A stretch of DNA of 64,000 nucleotides from Methylobacterium aerolatum (GTDB lineage Bacteria; Pseudomonadota; Alphaproteobacteria; Rhizobiales; Beijerinckiaceae): assembly GCF_022179085.1 (NCBI RefSeq), contig NZ_BPQE01000008.1, positions 62,001 through 126,000 of the forward strand, given 5' to 3'. This document shows positions 8,212 to 17,505 of the stretch, piece by piece (position 1 is the first letter of the stretch; each line of letters starts with the position of its first letter). Under the pieces are notes generated by a model that was given only the letters and a program-made list of their open reading frames with translations, was not told the DNA's origin and did not search any database. The position numbers were made by a program, and so were the translations under genes.

Positions 8212-8319
8212 CCTCATCCCGAGGTGCGGCGAAGCCGACTCGAAGGAGGGCTCCGGAAGGCTCCGCGAGCCCTGGAGCCCACCTTCGAGGCCCGGGAAGC
8301 CGGGCACCTCGGGATGAGG
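8212..8319. repeat. Inverted repeat in the nasT-nasS gap
   Basis: CCTCATCCCGAGGTGC at 8212-8227 is matched by its perfect complement GCACCTCGGGATGAGG at 8304-8319. A third related string, CCTCAGGATGAGGG, follows near 8351. This resembles the intergenic palindromes common in Rhizobiales genomes. The rest of 8108-8480 shows no gene. Confidence 0.75.
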
Positions 8320-8480
8320 GCGAGCGTGGGACAACCGGCCACTCGGCCGGACCCTCAGGATGAGGGCGGGGGTGGGAGGAGTATTGCCAAGACCCGCGCA
8401 GAGGGGAGAGGAGGAGACGGCGCGCTTCGTCGACCATCCCCCGACGGTGCCCACGGGGCGGGGAGGCAGGCGGGCCGCGC

Positions 8481-9068
8481 TCATCCGAGCAGGTCCGCCG
8501 TGGTGACGATAGCGCGGGCGATGTCGGCGATCTTGCGCTTCTCGTTCATGGCCTTGCGCCGGAGCTGCTTGTAGGCCTCCTCCTCGGAGAGCCCCTTGAG
8601 GTTCATGAGGATGCCCTTCGCCCGCTCGATAAGCTTGCGGTCGGCCAGTTCGCCCCTCGCCTCGGTGAGCTCCCGCTGGAGCCGGGCGAAGGCGTTGAAG
8701 CGCAGGATCGCGATGTCGATGATCGACTTGATCCGCTCCGGCCGCAGACCGTCCACGACGTAGGCGGAGATGCCGGCATCCACCGCCGCCTCCATCATCG
8801 TCGTGTCCGAGCGGTCGACGAACATTGCCACCGGCCGCCCGGCATGGCGCGAGACGCCCGACATCTGCTCCAGGATGTCCCGGCTCGGACTCTCCAGATG
8901 AATTACCACCACGTCGGGCTTGAGCGCGCTCACCCGCTCCTGGAGGTCGGCCGTGTCGGGTAGGACGACGATGCGGCCGATCCCGGCGGCGCGCAGGCCC
9001 TCCTCCAGGATCGCCGCGCGGGCCTGGCTCGGGTCGATCACGGCGACGGTGAGGCTGGTGTCAGTCAT
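8481..9068 (-). CDS. nasT: ANTAR-domain response-regulator antiterminator NasT
   Basis: A 195-residue protein with an N-terminal pseudo-receiver domain (MTDTSLTVAVIDPSQARAAI) and a C-terminal ANTAR RNA-binding domain: LIERAKGILMNLKGLSEEEA followed by LRRKAMNEKRKIADIARAIV, the three-helix signature. ANTAR proteins bind paired hexaloop hairpins and prevent termination; the probable target is the leader at 6315-6413. The start at 9068 (MTDTSL) was preferred over the upstream GTG/ATG frame because the receiver fold begins there. A sigma-54-type promoter lies about 70 bp upstream. Gene order nasT-nasS then the nas operon supports the assignment. Confidence 0.92.
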   Translation of the reverse strand: MTDTSLTVAVIDPSQARAAILEEGLRAAGIGRIVVLPDTADLQERVSALKPDVVVIHLESPSRDILEQMSGVSRHAGRPVAMFVDRSDTTMMEAAVDAGISAYVVDGLRPERIKSIIDIAILRFNAFARLQRELTEARGELADRKLIERAKGILMNLKGLSEEEAYKQLRRKAMNEKRKIADIARAIVTTADLLG

Positions 9069-9135
9069 CGCGGCCCAGGCACGGGGGGCGGAGCGCGTCC
9101 TGTAACCCACGGATCCTGGGACGCGAAGGGAGCAG

Positions 9136-9150
9136 GCAAGGGACGTGCCC
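9136..9150 (-). promoter_or_regulatory. Sigma-54-type promoter upstream of nasT
   Basis: The minus strand reads GGGCACG-TCCC-TTGC, matching TGGCACG-N4-TTGC in all but the first base, with the -24 GG and -12 GC correctly spaced. The predicted start is near 9124, 56 nt before the nasT ATG. Finding the same element type at nasT and at the nas operon makes both more credible. Confidence 0.6.
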
Positions 9151-9366
9151 GACGGCCAGCCCGCCGCGCCGCGCCCCGACGGGCGGATCCGCCGGTTACC
9201 CCCGCGTAACCGATCGGTCCAGCTTCCGCCGCATTTGCGCGGCCAAGTTGCGACATTCGGTGTCGTTCAGAGGGTCGAGAAGCGAATGCGCGGACCTGAT
9301 GGAGCCTCGGCCGGGATGTCCTGCCGGTCCAGCGACCGGTCCGCCCTGGCCGATACGGGCGGGCGC

Positions 9367-10056
9367 ATGAGCATGCCCTTCCTGCCGACGCTGGCGACGG
9401 TGGTCGTCCTGGCGGCGGCCTCGGTGTTCTGTCCGAAGGGGCAGGCCCCCTCCCCCGGCGCCGCCGCACGGATGATCCCGGCCACCGGCGCGCCGAGCCT
9501 CGCCATGGCCGAACCGGTGGCACCCGCTCCCGAACGCGTGCCCCGCCTCCCGGCGGTGGTGGCCTTCGGCGAACTCTACCCCCTGACGGTCCTCCCCGCC
9601 GAGCCGACCACCACCGCCGCGATCCCGGCGCCGGCCGCCCCCGCCACGCGGGCGGCCTCCGCCGCGAGGCCGCAGCGGCGCCTGACCGCGACGGGCCGGC
9701 GCTCCTGCACGGGCCATCACTGCCCGGACAATCCCCTCGCCGCCGCCAAGTCCTCGGTCGACTCGCCCTTCGCCGCCGCCAAGCCTTCGGCGAACCCGGC
9801 CACCGAGACGGCCGAGGCCGAGACGCCCGCCTCTGTCTCGCCCTCCTCCCCCGTTCCCTCCGCCCTGCCCTTCACCGATACGGTGGCCGAGGCCGTCGTG
9901 CCGGTGGCCCGGAAGGTCGGCGCGGGGCTCGGCGCGCAGATCGAGGGGCTCGGCGCCCGCGTAGACCAGATCACCGGCACGGCCGGAGATCTGGTGCGCG
10001 GTGGGCGGAGCGTGGTGAAGGGCTCCGTCGCCGCCCTCACCGACAGCCTGCTCTGA
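9367..10056 (+). CDS. Hypothetical secreted Ala/Pro-rich protein
   Basis: A 229-residue frame beginning MSMPFLPTLATVVVLAAASV, a plausible signal peptide or membrane anchor, followed by a long low-complexity region rich in Ala, Pro and Ser with one cysteine pair (RRSCTGHHC). The C-terminal 50 residues look helical and amphipathic (VGAGLGAQIEGLGARVDQI). I do not recognise a family. An open frame extends upstream to 9145, and a competing minus-strand frame covers part of it, so both existence and start are moderately uncertain. A small inverted repeat (CGGTTAC/GTAACCG, 9193-9212) lies upstream. Confidence 0.5.
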   Translation: MSMPFLPTLATVVVLAAASVFCPKGQAPSPGAAARMIPATGAPSLAMAEPVAPAPERVPRLPAVVAFGELYPLTVLPAEPTTTAAIPAPAAPATRAASAARPQRRLTATGRRSCTGHHCPDNPLAAAKSSVDSPFAAAKPSANPATETAEAETPASVSPSSPVPSALPFTDTVAEAVVPVARKVGAGLGAQIEGLGARVDQITGTAGDLVRGGRSVVKGSVAALTDSLL

Positions 10057-10390
10057 CGGTCGCGGCCGGGACAGCCGTCTCGTCCAGGCGGAGCCCTCGG
10101 CCGGACTGTCCGGCCGGAAAGGCCCTGGCGGCCTATGAACTCCTTCCCGTTCTTGCTGTCGCGGCGAAGCCCTTCAGGGTGGCGGACCCCATCCCGATGG
10201 GGCGCATCCCGGCTCTTTCCGGCTGGACACTTGGCCGGATTCCCGGATTGAGGGCGAGGATGGCGCAGGCCGACGTCCCGGCCCATACCGGAGGGCCGCC
10301 CGCCGCTTTTTCGCACCGCAGCACACGCGCCCCTGGACCTCGCCGCCGCCGAGCCTAGTTCGGCGTCATCGTCGACCGGGGACCGCGGCT
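10057..10390. other. Intergenic stretch without a recognisable gene
   Basis: 334 bases between the secreted hypothetical protein and the GH15 gene. It contains a short palindromic string around CTGTCCGGCCGGAAAG (near 10107) that recurs loosely near 24095, but no convincing ORF, RNA gene or promoter could be identified by eye. Confidence 0.4.
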
Positions 10391-12244
10391 GTGGCCGAAC
10401 GCATCGAGGACTACGCGCTTCTCGGAGACGGACGCACCGGCGCCCTGGTCAGCCGCAAGGGCAGCGTCGATTGGCTGTGCTGGCCGCGCTTCGACGCCGC
10501 CGCCCTGTTCACCGCCCTGCTGGGCACGCAGGAGCACGGTTTCTGGGCGATCGCGCCCGTCGCCGGGCATGTCGAGACCCAATGGGCCTACCGCGAGGGC
10601 TCCCTCGTCCTCGAGACGCGGCACAGGACCCGCCAGGGCGAGGTCCTCGTCACGGATTTCATGCCCACCGGCGACGGGCCGCACCTCGTGCGCCTCGTGG
10701 AGGGCGTCCACGGGACGGTGGCGATGCGCACCGAACTGGCGGTGCGGTTCGATTATGGCTCGGCGGTCCCTTGGGTCTCGCACTCCGAACTCGGGGACCT
10801 GCGGGCGGTGTCGGGCCCTCACAAGGTGGTGCTGCGCACCGACGTGCCCCTGCAAGGCACCGAGCGGCAGACGACGGTGGGCGAGTTCACCGTCCATGCG
10901 GGCGACCATCGCCGCTTCGTCCTGAGCTACGGCGCCTCGCACGAGCCCGATCCGGCGCCCATCGAGCCCCGGGCGATGCTTGCGGCCACCGACCGGACGT
11001 GGCGCGACTGGTCGCGCCGCTGCGCCCACGGCACGCCCTGGGACGCGCTGCTGCAACGCTCGCTCCTCACCCTCAAGGCGCTGATCTACCACCCGACCGG
11101 CGGCATCGTCGCGGCCCCCACCGCCTCCCTGCCGGAGGGCCTCGGCGGCGAGCGCAACTGGGATTACCGGTTCTGCTGGCTGCGCGATTCCACCCTCACC
11201 CTCATCGCCCTGATGGACGGGGGCTACATCGACGAGGCGCGCAACTGGCTGAACTGGCTGGTCCGCGCCGTGGCCGGCAATCCCGAGCAGGCGCACATCC
11301 TCTACGGTATCGGCGGCGAACGCCTGCTGCCCGAGATCACCCTCGATTGGCTGCCGGGCTACGAGAACTCTAGCCCCGTGCGAATCGGCAACGCGGCGGC
11401 CTCGCAGTTCCAGCTCGACGTCTACGGCGAACTCTTCGACGCCCTGTACCAGGCGCGGGTGCGCGGCCTCGCGGTGAGCGAGGACGGCCGCCGGGTCGGC
11501 CTCGCGCTCCTCGGCCACCTGGAGACGGCGTGGCAGCGGCCCGACGAGGGCATCTGGGAGGTGCGCGGCGGCTCGCGCCACTTCGTCCATTCCAAGGTGA
11601 TGGCCTGGGTCGCCTTCGACCGGGCGCTGAGGATGTACGAACTCAACCCCTCGACGGTGTCGAAGGAGCAGGCCGAGCGCTGGAAGACGATCCGCGACAC
11701 CATCCACGCCGAGGTCTGCGAGAAGGGTTTTGACAAGGATCTCAACAGCTTCGTCCAGTATTACGGCGCGAAGGCGCTTGACGCGAGCCTGCTCCTCATC
11801 GCCCATACCGGCTTCCTGCCGCAGCACGACCCCCGCGTCGTCGGCACCGTGGAGGCGATTGGCAGGGGCCTGATGCGCAACGGGTTCATCCTGCGCTACG
11901 AGACCGAGGGGCAGACGACGGACGGCCTGTCGGGCAACGAAGGCGCGTTCCTCCCTTGCACCTTCTGGTATGCGGACAATCTGATCGGTCTGGGGCGGCG
12001 GGACGAGGCCCGCGCCCTGATCGAACGATTGATCGGGATCTGCAACGATCTCGGCCTCGTCAGCGAAGAGTACGACGTGCATGCCGAGCGACTTGTGGGT
12101 AACTACCCGCAAGCGTTCACCCATGTGGCCCTGGTCAACACGCTTCTCAGCTATGCCCACGGCGAAGGGCCGGCGGAGAAACAGGGCGGTAAAGCTGATG
12201 GCGCGCCCCCCGCCGTTCACCGGCACCGGGTGGCCCAGCGGTAG
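10391..12244 (+). CDS. Glycoside hydrolase family 15 (glucoamylase/trehalase-like) protein
   Basis: A 617-residue protein with the bacterial GH15 architecture: an N-terminal beta-sandwich starting with DYALLGDGRTGALVS and GSVDWLCWPRFD, then an (alpha/alpha)6 barrel. The family motifs NWDYRFCWLRDSTLTL (about residues 256-271) and GAFLPCTFWYADNLIGLGR (around 518-536) are present, the latter near the expected catalytic acid region. Such enzymes hydrolyse alpha-glucosides, and some cytoplasmic members act on trehalose; the substrate here cannot be told from sequence. The GTG at 10391 is the first codon of the conserved N-terminus. It ends 23 bp before transketolase, so its product may feed glucose into the pentose phosphate genes that follow. 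No signal peptide. Confidence 0.9.
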   Translation: MAERIEDYALLGDGRTGALVSRKGSVDWLCWPRFDAAALFTALLGTQEHGFWAIAPVAGHVETQWAYREGSLVLETRHRTRQGEVLVTDFMPTGDGPHLVRLVEGVHGTVAMRTELAVRFDYGSAVPWVSHSELGDLRAVSGPHKVVLRTDVPLQGTERQTTVGEFTVHAGDHRRFVLSYGASHEPDPAPIEPRAMLAATDRTWRDWSRRCAHGTPWDALLQRSLLTLKALIYHPTGGIVAAPTASLPEGLGGERNWDYRFCWLRDSTLTLIALMDGGYIDEARNWLNWLVRAVAGNPEQAHILYGIGGERLLPEITLDWLPGYENSSPVRIGNAAASQFQLDVYGELFDALYQARVRGLAVSEDGRRVGLALLGHLETAWQRPDEGIWEVRGGSRHFVHSKVMAWVAFDRALRMYELNPSTVSKEQAERWKTIRDTIHAEVCEKGFDKDLNSFVQYYGAKALDASLLLIAHTGFLPQHDPRVVGTVEAIGRGLMRNGFILRYETEGQTTDGLSGNEGAFLPCTFWYADNLIGLGRRDEARALIERLIGICNDLGLVSEEYDVHAERLVGNYPQAFTHVALVNTLLSYAHGEGPAEKQGGKADGAPPAVHRHRVAQR

Positions 12245-12267
12245 AGACGAAAGAACAGGACGACCCC

Positions 12268-14343
12268 ATGAGCGGAGCCGACACACCCGCCCGCGCCGGG
12301 CTTGCCGAGATCGACAGGCTCAGCATCGACACGATCCGCACCCTGGCGATCGACGCGGTGCAGAAGGCGAATTCCGGCCATCCCGGCGCGCCGATGGCGC
12401 TGGCCCCCATCGCCTACACCCTGTGGAACCGCTACCTGCGCTACGACCCGGCGCATCCGCACTGGCCGAACCGCGACCGGTTCGTGCTTTCCTGCGGCCA
12501 CGCCTCGATGCTGCTCTACGCGCTGCTGCACCTCGCCAACGTCGCGGAGAGCGACGGCGGCAACGCACCGGCCGTGAGCCTCGACGAGATCAAGCGCTTC
12601 CGGCAGATCGACAGCCGCACCCCCGGCCATCCGGAATACCACTTCACCACCGGCGTGGAGACCACCACCGGGCCGCTGGGCCAGGGCGTCGCGAACTCCG
12701 TCGGCATGGCGATGGGCGGGCGCTTCCTCAGGGAGCATCTCAACCGGCCGGGACTGCCCCTCTTCGACTACAACGTCTACGCGCTGTGCTCGGACGGCGA
12801 CCTGATGGAGGGCGTCGCCTCGGAGGCCGCCTCCATCGCCGGGCACCTGCGCCTGTCGAACCTGTGCTGGATCTACGACGACAACACCATCACCATCGAG
12901 GGCCACACCGAACTCGCCTTCGGGGAGGAGGTCGCCACCCGCTTCCTCGCCTATGGCTGGCAGGTGCTGCGGGTCGCCGACGCCAACGACGTCCACGCCA
13001 TCACGGCGGCGCTCGACACCTTCGTCGCGAGCCGGGACCGGCCGACGCTGATCATCGTCAAGTCGGTGATCGGCTACGGCGCCCCGAAGAAGCAGGGCAC
13101 CTCCAAGGCCCACTCGGACGCGCTCGGCGAGGACGAGGTGAAGGGGGCCAAGCGCGCCTACGGCTGGCCGGAGGACGCGCAGTTCCTCGTGCCCGACGGC
13201 GTGATGGAGAATTTCCGCGACGGCATCGGGAAGCGCGGCGCCGCGCTCTACGACGCATGGCAGGGCCTGTTCGCCAAGGCGAAGGACTCGGACGCCGCCC
13301 ATGCCGAGCAGCTCTCGGCCTTCCTCGAAGGGCGCCTCCCCGAGGGTTGGGACAAGGATATCCCGGTCTTCGAGGCGGACGCCAAGGGCCTCGCCACCCG
13401 CGAATCCTCGGGCAAGGTGTTGAACGCGATTGCCCAGCACGTGCCGTTCCTCCTTGGCGGCTCGGCGGATCTCGCCCCGTCCAACAAGTCGAACCTGACC
13501 TTCGAGGGCGCGGGCTCGCTCACCCCGCTGAACCCCGGCGGGCGCAACGTCCATTTCGGCGTGCGCGAGCATGCCATGGGCTCCATCGTGAACGGGCTGG
13601 GCCTCGTGGGCTTGAGGGCCTACGGCGCGACCTTCCTCGTCTTCGCCGACTACATGCGCCCGCCGATCCGCCTCGCCGCGCTGATGGAGCTGCCGGTCTT
13701 CCACATCTTCACCCACGACTCGATCGGCGTGGGCGAGGACGGGCCGACCCACCAGCCGGTGGAGCAGTTGCTCTCGCTCCGCTGCATCCCCGGCCTGGTG
13801 ACGATCCGCCCGGCCGACGCCAACGAGGTGGCGGAAGCCTACCGGGTGATCTTCTCGCTGAAGGATCAGCCGGCGGTTCTGGCCCTCTCCCGGCAGGCCC
13901 TGCCGACCCTCGACCGCTCCAAGTACGGCGCCGCCTCCGGCACCGCGAAGGGCGGCTACGTGTTGGCCGACAGCGAGGGCACGCCCGACGTGATCCTGCT
14001 CGGCTCCGGCTCCGAGGTGCAGCTCTGCGTCGGCGCCTACGAGGCGCTGAAGGCCGAGGGCGTGAAGGCCCGCGTCGTCTCCATGCCCTCCTGGGACCTG
14101 TTCGAGCGGCAGGACCAGGGCTACCGCGACGCGGTGTTGCCGCCCGCCGTGAAGGCGCGCGTCGCCGTCGAGCAGGGCAGCGTCATCGGCTGGGACCGCT
14201 ATGCCGGCTCGGAGGGCACCATCGTCGGCATGAACACCTTCGGCGCCTCGGCGCCCCTCAAGGATCTCCTGACCAAGTTCGGGTTTACCCCCGAGAAGGT
14301 GCTGGAGGCCGCGAAGGCGCAGGTGGCCAAGCACAGGCATTGA
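12268..14343 (+). CDS. tkt: Transketolase
   Basis: A 691-residue ThDP enzyme moving two-carbon ketol units between sugar phosphates. Visible motifs are [15 protein letters not shown] near residue 35, the ThDP/Mg region [20 protein letters not shown] with [10 protein letters not shown], and [14 protein letters not shown] in the pyrimidine-binding half. Length is typical for the family. It follows the GH15 gene by 23 bp and is separated from the transaldolase-pgi gene by a palindromic repeat. It supplies the non-oxidative pentose phosphate pathway, relevant to nucleotide and aromatic precursor supply. Confidence 0.97.
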   Translation: MSGADTPARAGLAEIDRLSIDTIRTLAIDAVQKANSGHPGAPMALAPIAYTLWNRYLRYDPAHPHWPNRDRFVLSCGHASMLLYALLHLANVAESDGGNAPAVSLDEIKRFRQIDSRTPGHPEYHFTTGVETTTGPLGQGVANSVGMAMGGRFLREHLNRPGLPLFDYNVYALCSDGDLMEGVASEAASIAGHLRLSNLCWIYDDNTITIEGHTELAFGEEVATRFLAYGWQVLRVADANDVHAITAALDTFVASRDRPTLIIVKSVIGYGAPKKQGTSKAHSDALGEDEVKGAKRAYGWPEDAQFLVPDGVMENFRDGIGKRGAALYDAWQGLFAKAKDSDAAHAEQLSAFLEGRLPEGWDKDIPVFEADAKGLATRESSGKVLNAIAQHVPFLLGGSADLAPSNKSNLTFEGAGSLTPLNPGGRNVHFGVREHAMGSIVNGLGLVGLRAYGATFLVFADYMRPPIRLAALMELPVFHIFTHDSIGVGEDGPTHQPVEQLLSLRCIPGLVTIRPADANEVAEAYRVIFSLKDQPAVLALSRQALPTLDRSKYGAASGTAKGGYVLADSEGTPDVILLGSGSEVQLCVGAYEALKAEGVKARVVSMPSWDLFERQDQGYRDAVLPPAVKARVAVEQGSVIGWDRYAGSEGTIVGMNTFGASAPLKDLLTKFGFTPEKVLEAAKAQVAKHRH

Positions 14344-14348
14344 GGCAA

Positions 14349-14470
14349 CTCCCCTCCCCTTTGCGGGGAGGGGTCGGGGGTGAAGGTGGTGCCGGATGAT
14401 GCCCGGCGGCGCCTTCTGAACCACCCCCACCTCCACCTCCTCCCTGCGAGGGGGAGGAGAGCAGGTCGCG
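14349..14470. repeat. GC-rich palindromic intergenic repeat, copy 2
   Basis: CCCTCCCCTTTGCGGGGAGG at the left and CTCCCTGCGAGGGGGAGGAG at the right form the inverted arms, with a G-rich and a C-rich tract inside. The right flank GAGCAGGTCGCG is identical to that of copy 1. It fills the tkt to tal-pgi gap. Confidence 0.8.
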
Positions 14471-14492
14471 ATTGACAGCACGAGGCTCGGAC

Positions 14493-17342
14493 ATGAACGC
14501 GCTCAAGGCCCTGCACGACCGACAGGATCAGGCCGTCTGGCTCGACTTCGTCGCCCGCGGCTTCATCGAGAAGGGTGAACTGAAGACGCTCGTGGAGGAG
14601 GACGGCCTGCGCGGCGTCACCTCCAACCCGTCGATCTTCGAGAAGGCCATCGGCCACTCGGACGAGTACGACGCCAGCCTGAAGGCGATGCAGGACGGCG
14701 ACGACCACCGCGTCATCGACATCTACGAAAGCCTCGCCATCGCCGACATCCAGGCGGCGGCGGACGTGCTGCGCCCGGTCTACGAGGCGAGCGACGGGGC
14801 CGACGGCTACGTGAGCCTCGAGGTCTCGCCCTACCTCGCCCTCGATACGCAAGCGACGCTGGACGAGGCCCGTCGCCTCCACAAGGCGGTCTCCCGCGAC
14901 AACCTGATGGTGAAGGTGCCCGCGACGCCGGAGGGCATCCCGGCGATCCGCCAGCTGACGGCGGAGGGCATCTCGATCAACGTCACCCTGCTGTTCTCCC
15001 AGGAGGCCTACGAGGCGGTGGCCCGGGCCTTCATCGACGGGCTGGAGGAGCGCGCCAGGGCGGGCCACGACGTCTCGCGCATCGCCAGCGTGGCAAGCTT
15101 CTTCATCAGCCGCATCGACACGCTGGTGGACAAGCTGCTCGACGACAAGATCGCCGCCGCCAACGACCCCGACGAGACGATCGCGCTGGGCTCCCTCAAG
15201 GGCAAGGTCGCCATCGCCAACGCCAAGCTCGCCTATCAGCGCTACAAGCGGATCTTCGCCGAAGCTCAATGGCAGGCGCTGGCGGAGAAGGGCGCCAAGG
15301 CCCAGCGCCTGCTCTGGGCCTCCACGGGCACCAAGAACAAGGCCTATTCCGACGTGCTCTACGTCGAGGAGCTGATCGGCCCGAACACCGTCAACACCAT
15401 GCCGCCCGTCACCATGGCCGCCTTCCGCGACCACGGCGAGGTCCGCGCGACGATCGAGGAGGACGTGCCCGGCGCCGAGGCGGTGATGGCGGGCCTCGCC
15501 CGCGCCGGCATCGACATCGAGGCGGTGGCCGAGCAACTCGTGAAGGAGGGCGTGCAGCTCTTCATCGACGCCGCCGACAACCTGCTCGGCGCGGTGGCGG
15601 GCAAGCGCGCCGCGCTGCTAGGCGCCCGCCTCAACCCGCAGGCGCTCGCCCAGTGCGACATCCTGAGCGCGGAATCCGCCAAGGCCGTGGAGGCGTGGCG
15701 GGCAAGCGGCGCGATCCGCCGCCTCTGGGCGCGCGACGCCACGGTCTGGACCGGCGCCGACGAGGCGAACTGGCTCGGCTGGCTCCACATCGTGGAGGAG
15801 GAACTCGAGAAGGCCGCCGACTATGCCGCCTTCGCCGACTGGGTGAAGGGCCAGGGCTTCACCCATGCCGTGGTCCTCGGCATGGGCGGGTCGAGCCTCG
15901 GTCCGGAGGTGTTGAGCCTGACCTACGGCCAGCGCGAGGGCTTCCCGGCGCTCCGCATCCTCGACTCGACCCACCCGGACGAGGTCCGCGCCGTCGAGGC
16001 CGGGATCGACCTCGCCCGGACGCTGTTCATCGTCTCCTCCAAGTCCGGCTCGACCCTGGAGCCCAACGTCTTCCGCGACTACTTCTACGACCGCGTGAAG
16101 CAGACCGTGGGCGACAGGGTGGGCGACCATTTCGTGGCCGTCACCGATCCGGGCTCCGACATGGAGAAGGCGGCCAAGTCGCAGAACTTCGCGAAAATCT
16201 TCTACGGCGTGAAGCAGATCGGCGGGCGCTACTCGGTGCTCTCGGCCTTCGGCCTCGTGCCCGCCGCCGCCATGGGCCTCGACGTCGAGGACCTGCTGAG
16301 CCGCGCCCGGATCATGGTCCGCTCCTGCGGCCCGGCCGTGCCGCCGCACAACAATCCCGGCGTGCTGCTCGGCACCGCCATGGGCGCGGCGGCGCTCAAG
16401 GGCCGGGACAAGGTGACGGTCATCGCCTCCCCCGGCATCGCGAGCTTCGGTGCCTGGGCCGAGCAGCTCATCGCGGAATCGACCGGCAAGGTCGGCAAGG
16501 GGCTGATCCCGGTGGACGGCGAGCCGGCGGGCGTGCCGGCGGTCTACGGGCACGACCGGTTCTTCCTGTACCTGCGCCTCGACAACCAAGCCGACCCCGC
16601 CCAGGACGCCGCCCTCTCGGCGCTGGAGAAGGACGGTCATCCGATCGCCCGGATCGGCCTCGACGGCGTCGAGCAGCTGCCGCAGGAATTCTACCGCCTG
16701 GAGATCGCCACGGCGGTGGCCGGTGCGCTCCTGGAGATCAACCCCTTCGACCAGCCCGATGTCGAGGCGAGCAAGATCGAGACGAAGAAGCTGTTCGCGG
16801 AAGCCGAGAAGAGCGGGTCGCTTCCCGGCGAGACGCCCCTCTACGAGGACGAGACGCTGGCCCTCTTTGCCGACCCCGCCAATGCCGAGGCGCTGCCCCA
16901 GGCCCGGGACGGGCTCGATGCCGCCCTCAAGGCCCATCTCGGCCGCCTGCGGCAGGACGACTACGTCGCCCTCCTCGCCTACATCCCCCGCAACGAGGCG
17001 AACCACGCCGTGTTGCAGGAGGCGCGTCTGGCCGTGCGCGATGCCCGCAAGGTGGCGACCTGCCTGGAATTCGGGCCGCGCTTCCTCCACTCCACGGGGC
17101 AGGCCTACAAGGGCGGGCCGGATACGGGCGTCTTCGTGCAGATCACCGGCGACGCCGCCGAGGACCTGCCGATCCCGGGCCGGTCACTCGGCTTCGCGAC
17201 GGTGGTCGCGGCCCAGGCCCGGGGCGACTTCGCGGTGCTCGCGGAGCGCGGGCGCCGGGCCCTGCGGGTCCATCTCAAGGCCGGGCAGAACGAGGCCGGG
17301 CTGAAGCGCATCGCCGCCGCGCTGAAGGCGGCCGTGGGGTGA
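14493..17342 (+). CDS. tal-pgi: Bifunctional transaldolase / glucose-6-phosphate isomerase
   Basis: One 949-residue polypeptide joining two enzymes. Residues ~1-370 are transaldolase: VTSNPSIFEKAI, then NLMVKVPATPEG with the Schiff-base lysine, and ISINVTLLFS. Residues ~390-949 are phosphoglucose isomerase: MGGSSLGPEVLSLTYG and LFIVSSKSGSTLEPNVF contact the sugar phosphate. The ATG at 14493 follows a GAGG-type ribosome site; the in-frame TTG at 14472 is less likely. Fusions of this type are known in several bacteria and are not an assembly artefact as far as I can see: the frame is open throughout. It links the pentose phosphate pathway to fructose/glucose-6-phosphate interconversion. It sits between tkt and gnd. 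Confidence 0.95.
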   Translation: MNALKALHDRQDQAVWLDFVARGFIEKGELKTLVEEDGLRGVTSNPSIFEKAIGHSDEYDASLKAMQDGDDHRVIDIYESLAIADIQAAADVLRPVYEASDGADGYVSLEVSPYLALDTQATLDEARRLHKAVSRDNLMVKVPATPEGIPAIRQLTAEGISINVTLLFSQEAYEAVARAFIDGLEERARAGHDVSRIASVASFFISRIDTLVDKLLDDKIAAANDPDETIALGSLKGKVAIANAKLAYQRYKRIFAEAQWQALAEKGAKAQRLLWASTGTKNKAYSDVLYVEELIGPNTVNTMPPVTMAAFRDHGEVRATIEEDVPGAEAVMAGLARAGIDIEAVAEQLVKEGVQLFIDAADNLLGAVAGKRAALLGARLNPQALAQCDILSAESAKAVEAWRASGAIRRLWARDATVWTGADEANWLGWLHIVEEELEKAADYAAFADWVKGQGFTHAVVLGMGGSSLGPEVLSLTYGQREGFPALRILDSTHPDEVRAVEAGIDLARTLFIVSSKSGSTLEPNVFRDYFYDRVKQTVGDRVGDHFVAVTDPGSDMEKAAKSQNFAKIFYGVKQIGGRYSVLSAFGLVPAAAMGLDVEDLLSRARIMVRSCGPAVPPHNNPGVLLGTAMGAAALKGRDKVTVIASPGIASFGAWAEQLIAESTGKVGKGLIPVDGEPAGVPAVYGHDRFFLYLRLDNQADPAQDAALSALEKDGHPIARIGLDGVEQLPQEFYRLEIATAVAGALLEINPFDQPDVEASKIETKKLFAEAEKSGSLPGETPLYEDETLALFADPANAEALPQARDGLDAALKAHLGRLRQDDYVALLAYIPRNEANHAVLQEARLAVRDARKVATCLEFGPRFLHSTGQAYKGGPDTGVFVQITGDAAEDLPIPGRSLGFATVVAAQARGDFAVLAERGRRALRVHLKAGQNEAGLKRIAAALKAAVG

Positions 17343-17374
17343 CGCGGTTGTCTCCCCTCCCCCGCGACACGCTG

Positions 17375-17485
17375 CTCTCCTCCCCCTTGTGGGCAGGAGG
17401 TGGAGGTGGGGGCGGTTCAGAAGGCACCGGCTCGCCTCGTCCGGCACCACCCCCACCCCTACCCCTCCCCACACGGGGGAGGGGA
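17375..17485. repeat. GC-rich palindromic intergenic repeat, copy 3 (inverted)
   Basis: Begins CTGCTCTCCTCCCCCTTGTG, the reverse complement of the right end of copy 2, and ends CCCCTCCCCACACGGGGGAG. It has the same G-rich and C-rich inner tracts. It lies between tal-pgi and gnd, so this family recurs within one gene cluster. Confidence 0.8.
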
Positions 17486-17505
17486 ACACCCGGGAGCTAT
17501 AGGCG

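Noticed and set aside
10355-12286. 643-residue minus-strand frame over the GH15 gene
   Set aside because: Shadow ORF from GC-rich third positions; no recognisable domain.
12217-14481. 754-residue minus-strand frame over transketolase
   Set aside because: Shadow ORF; transketolase on the plus strand is unambiguous.
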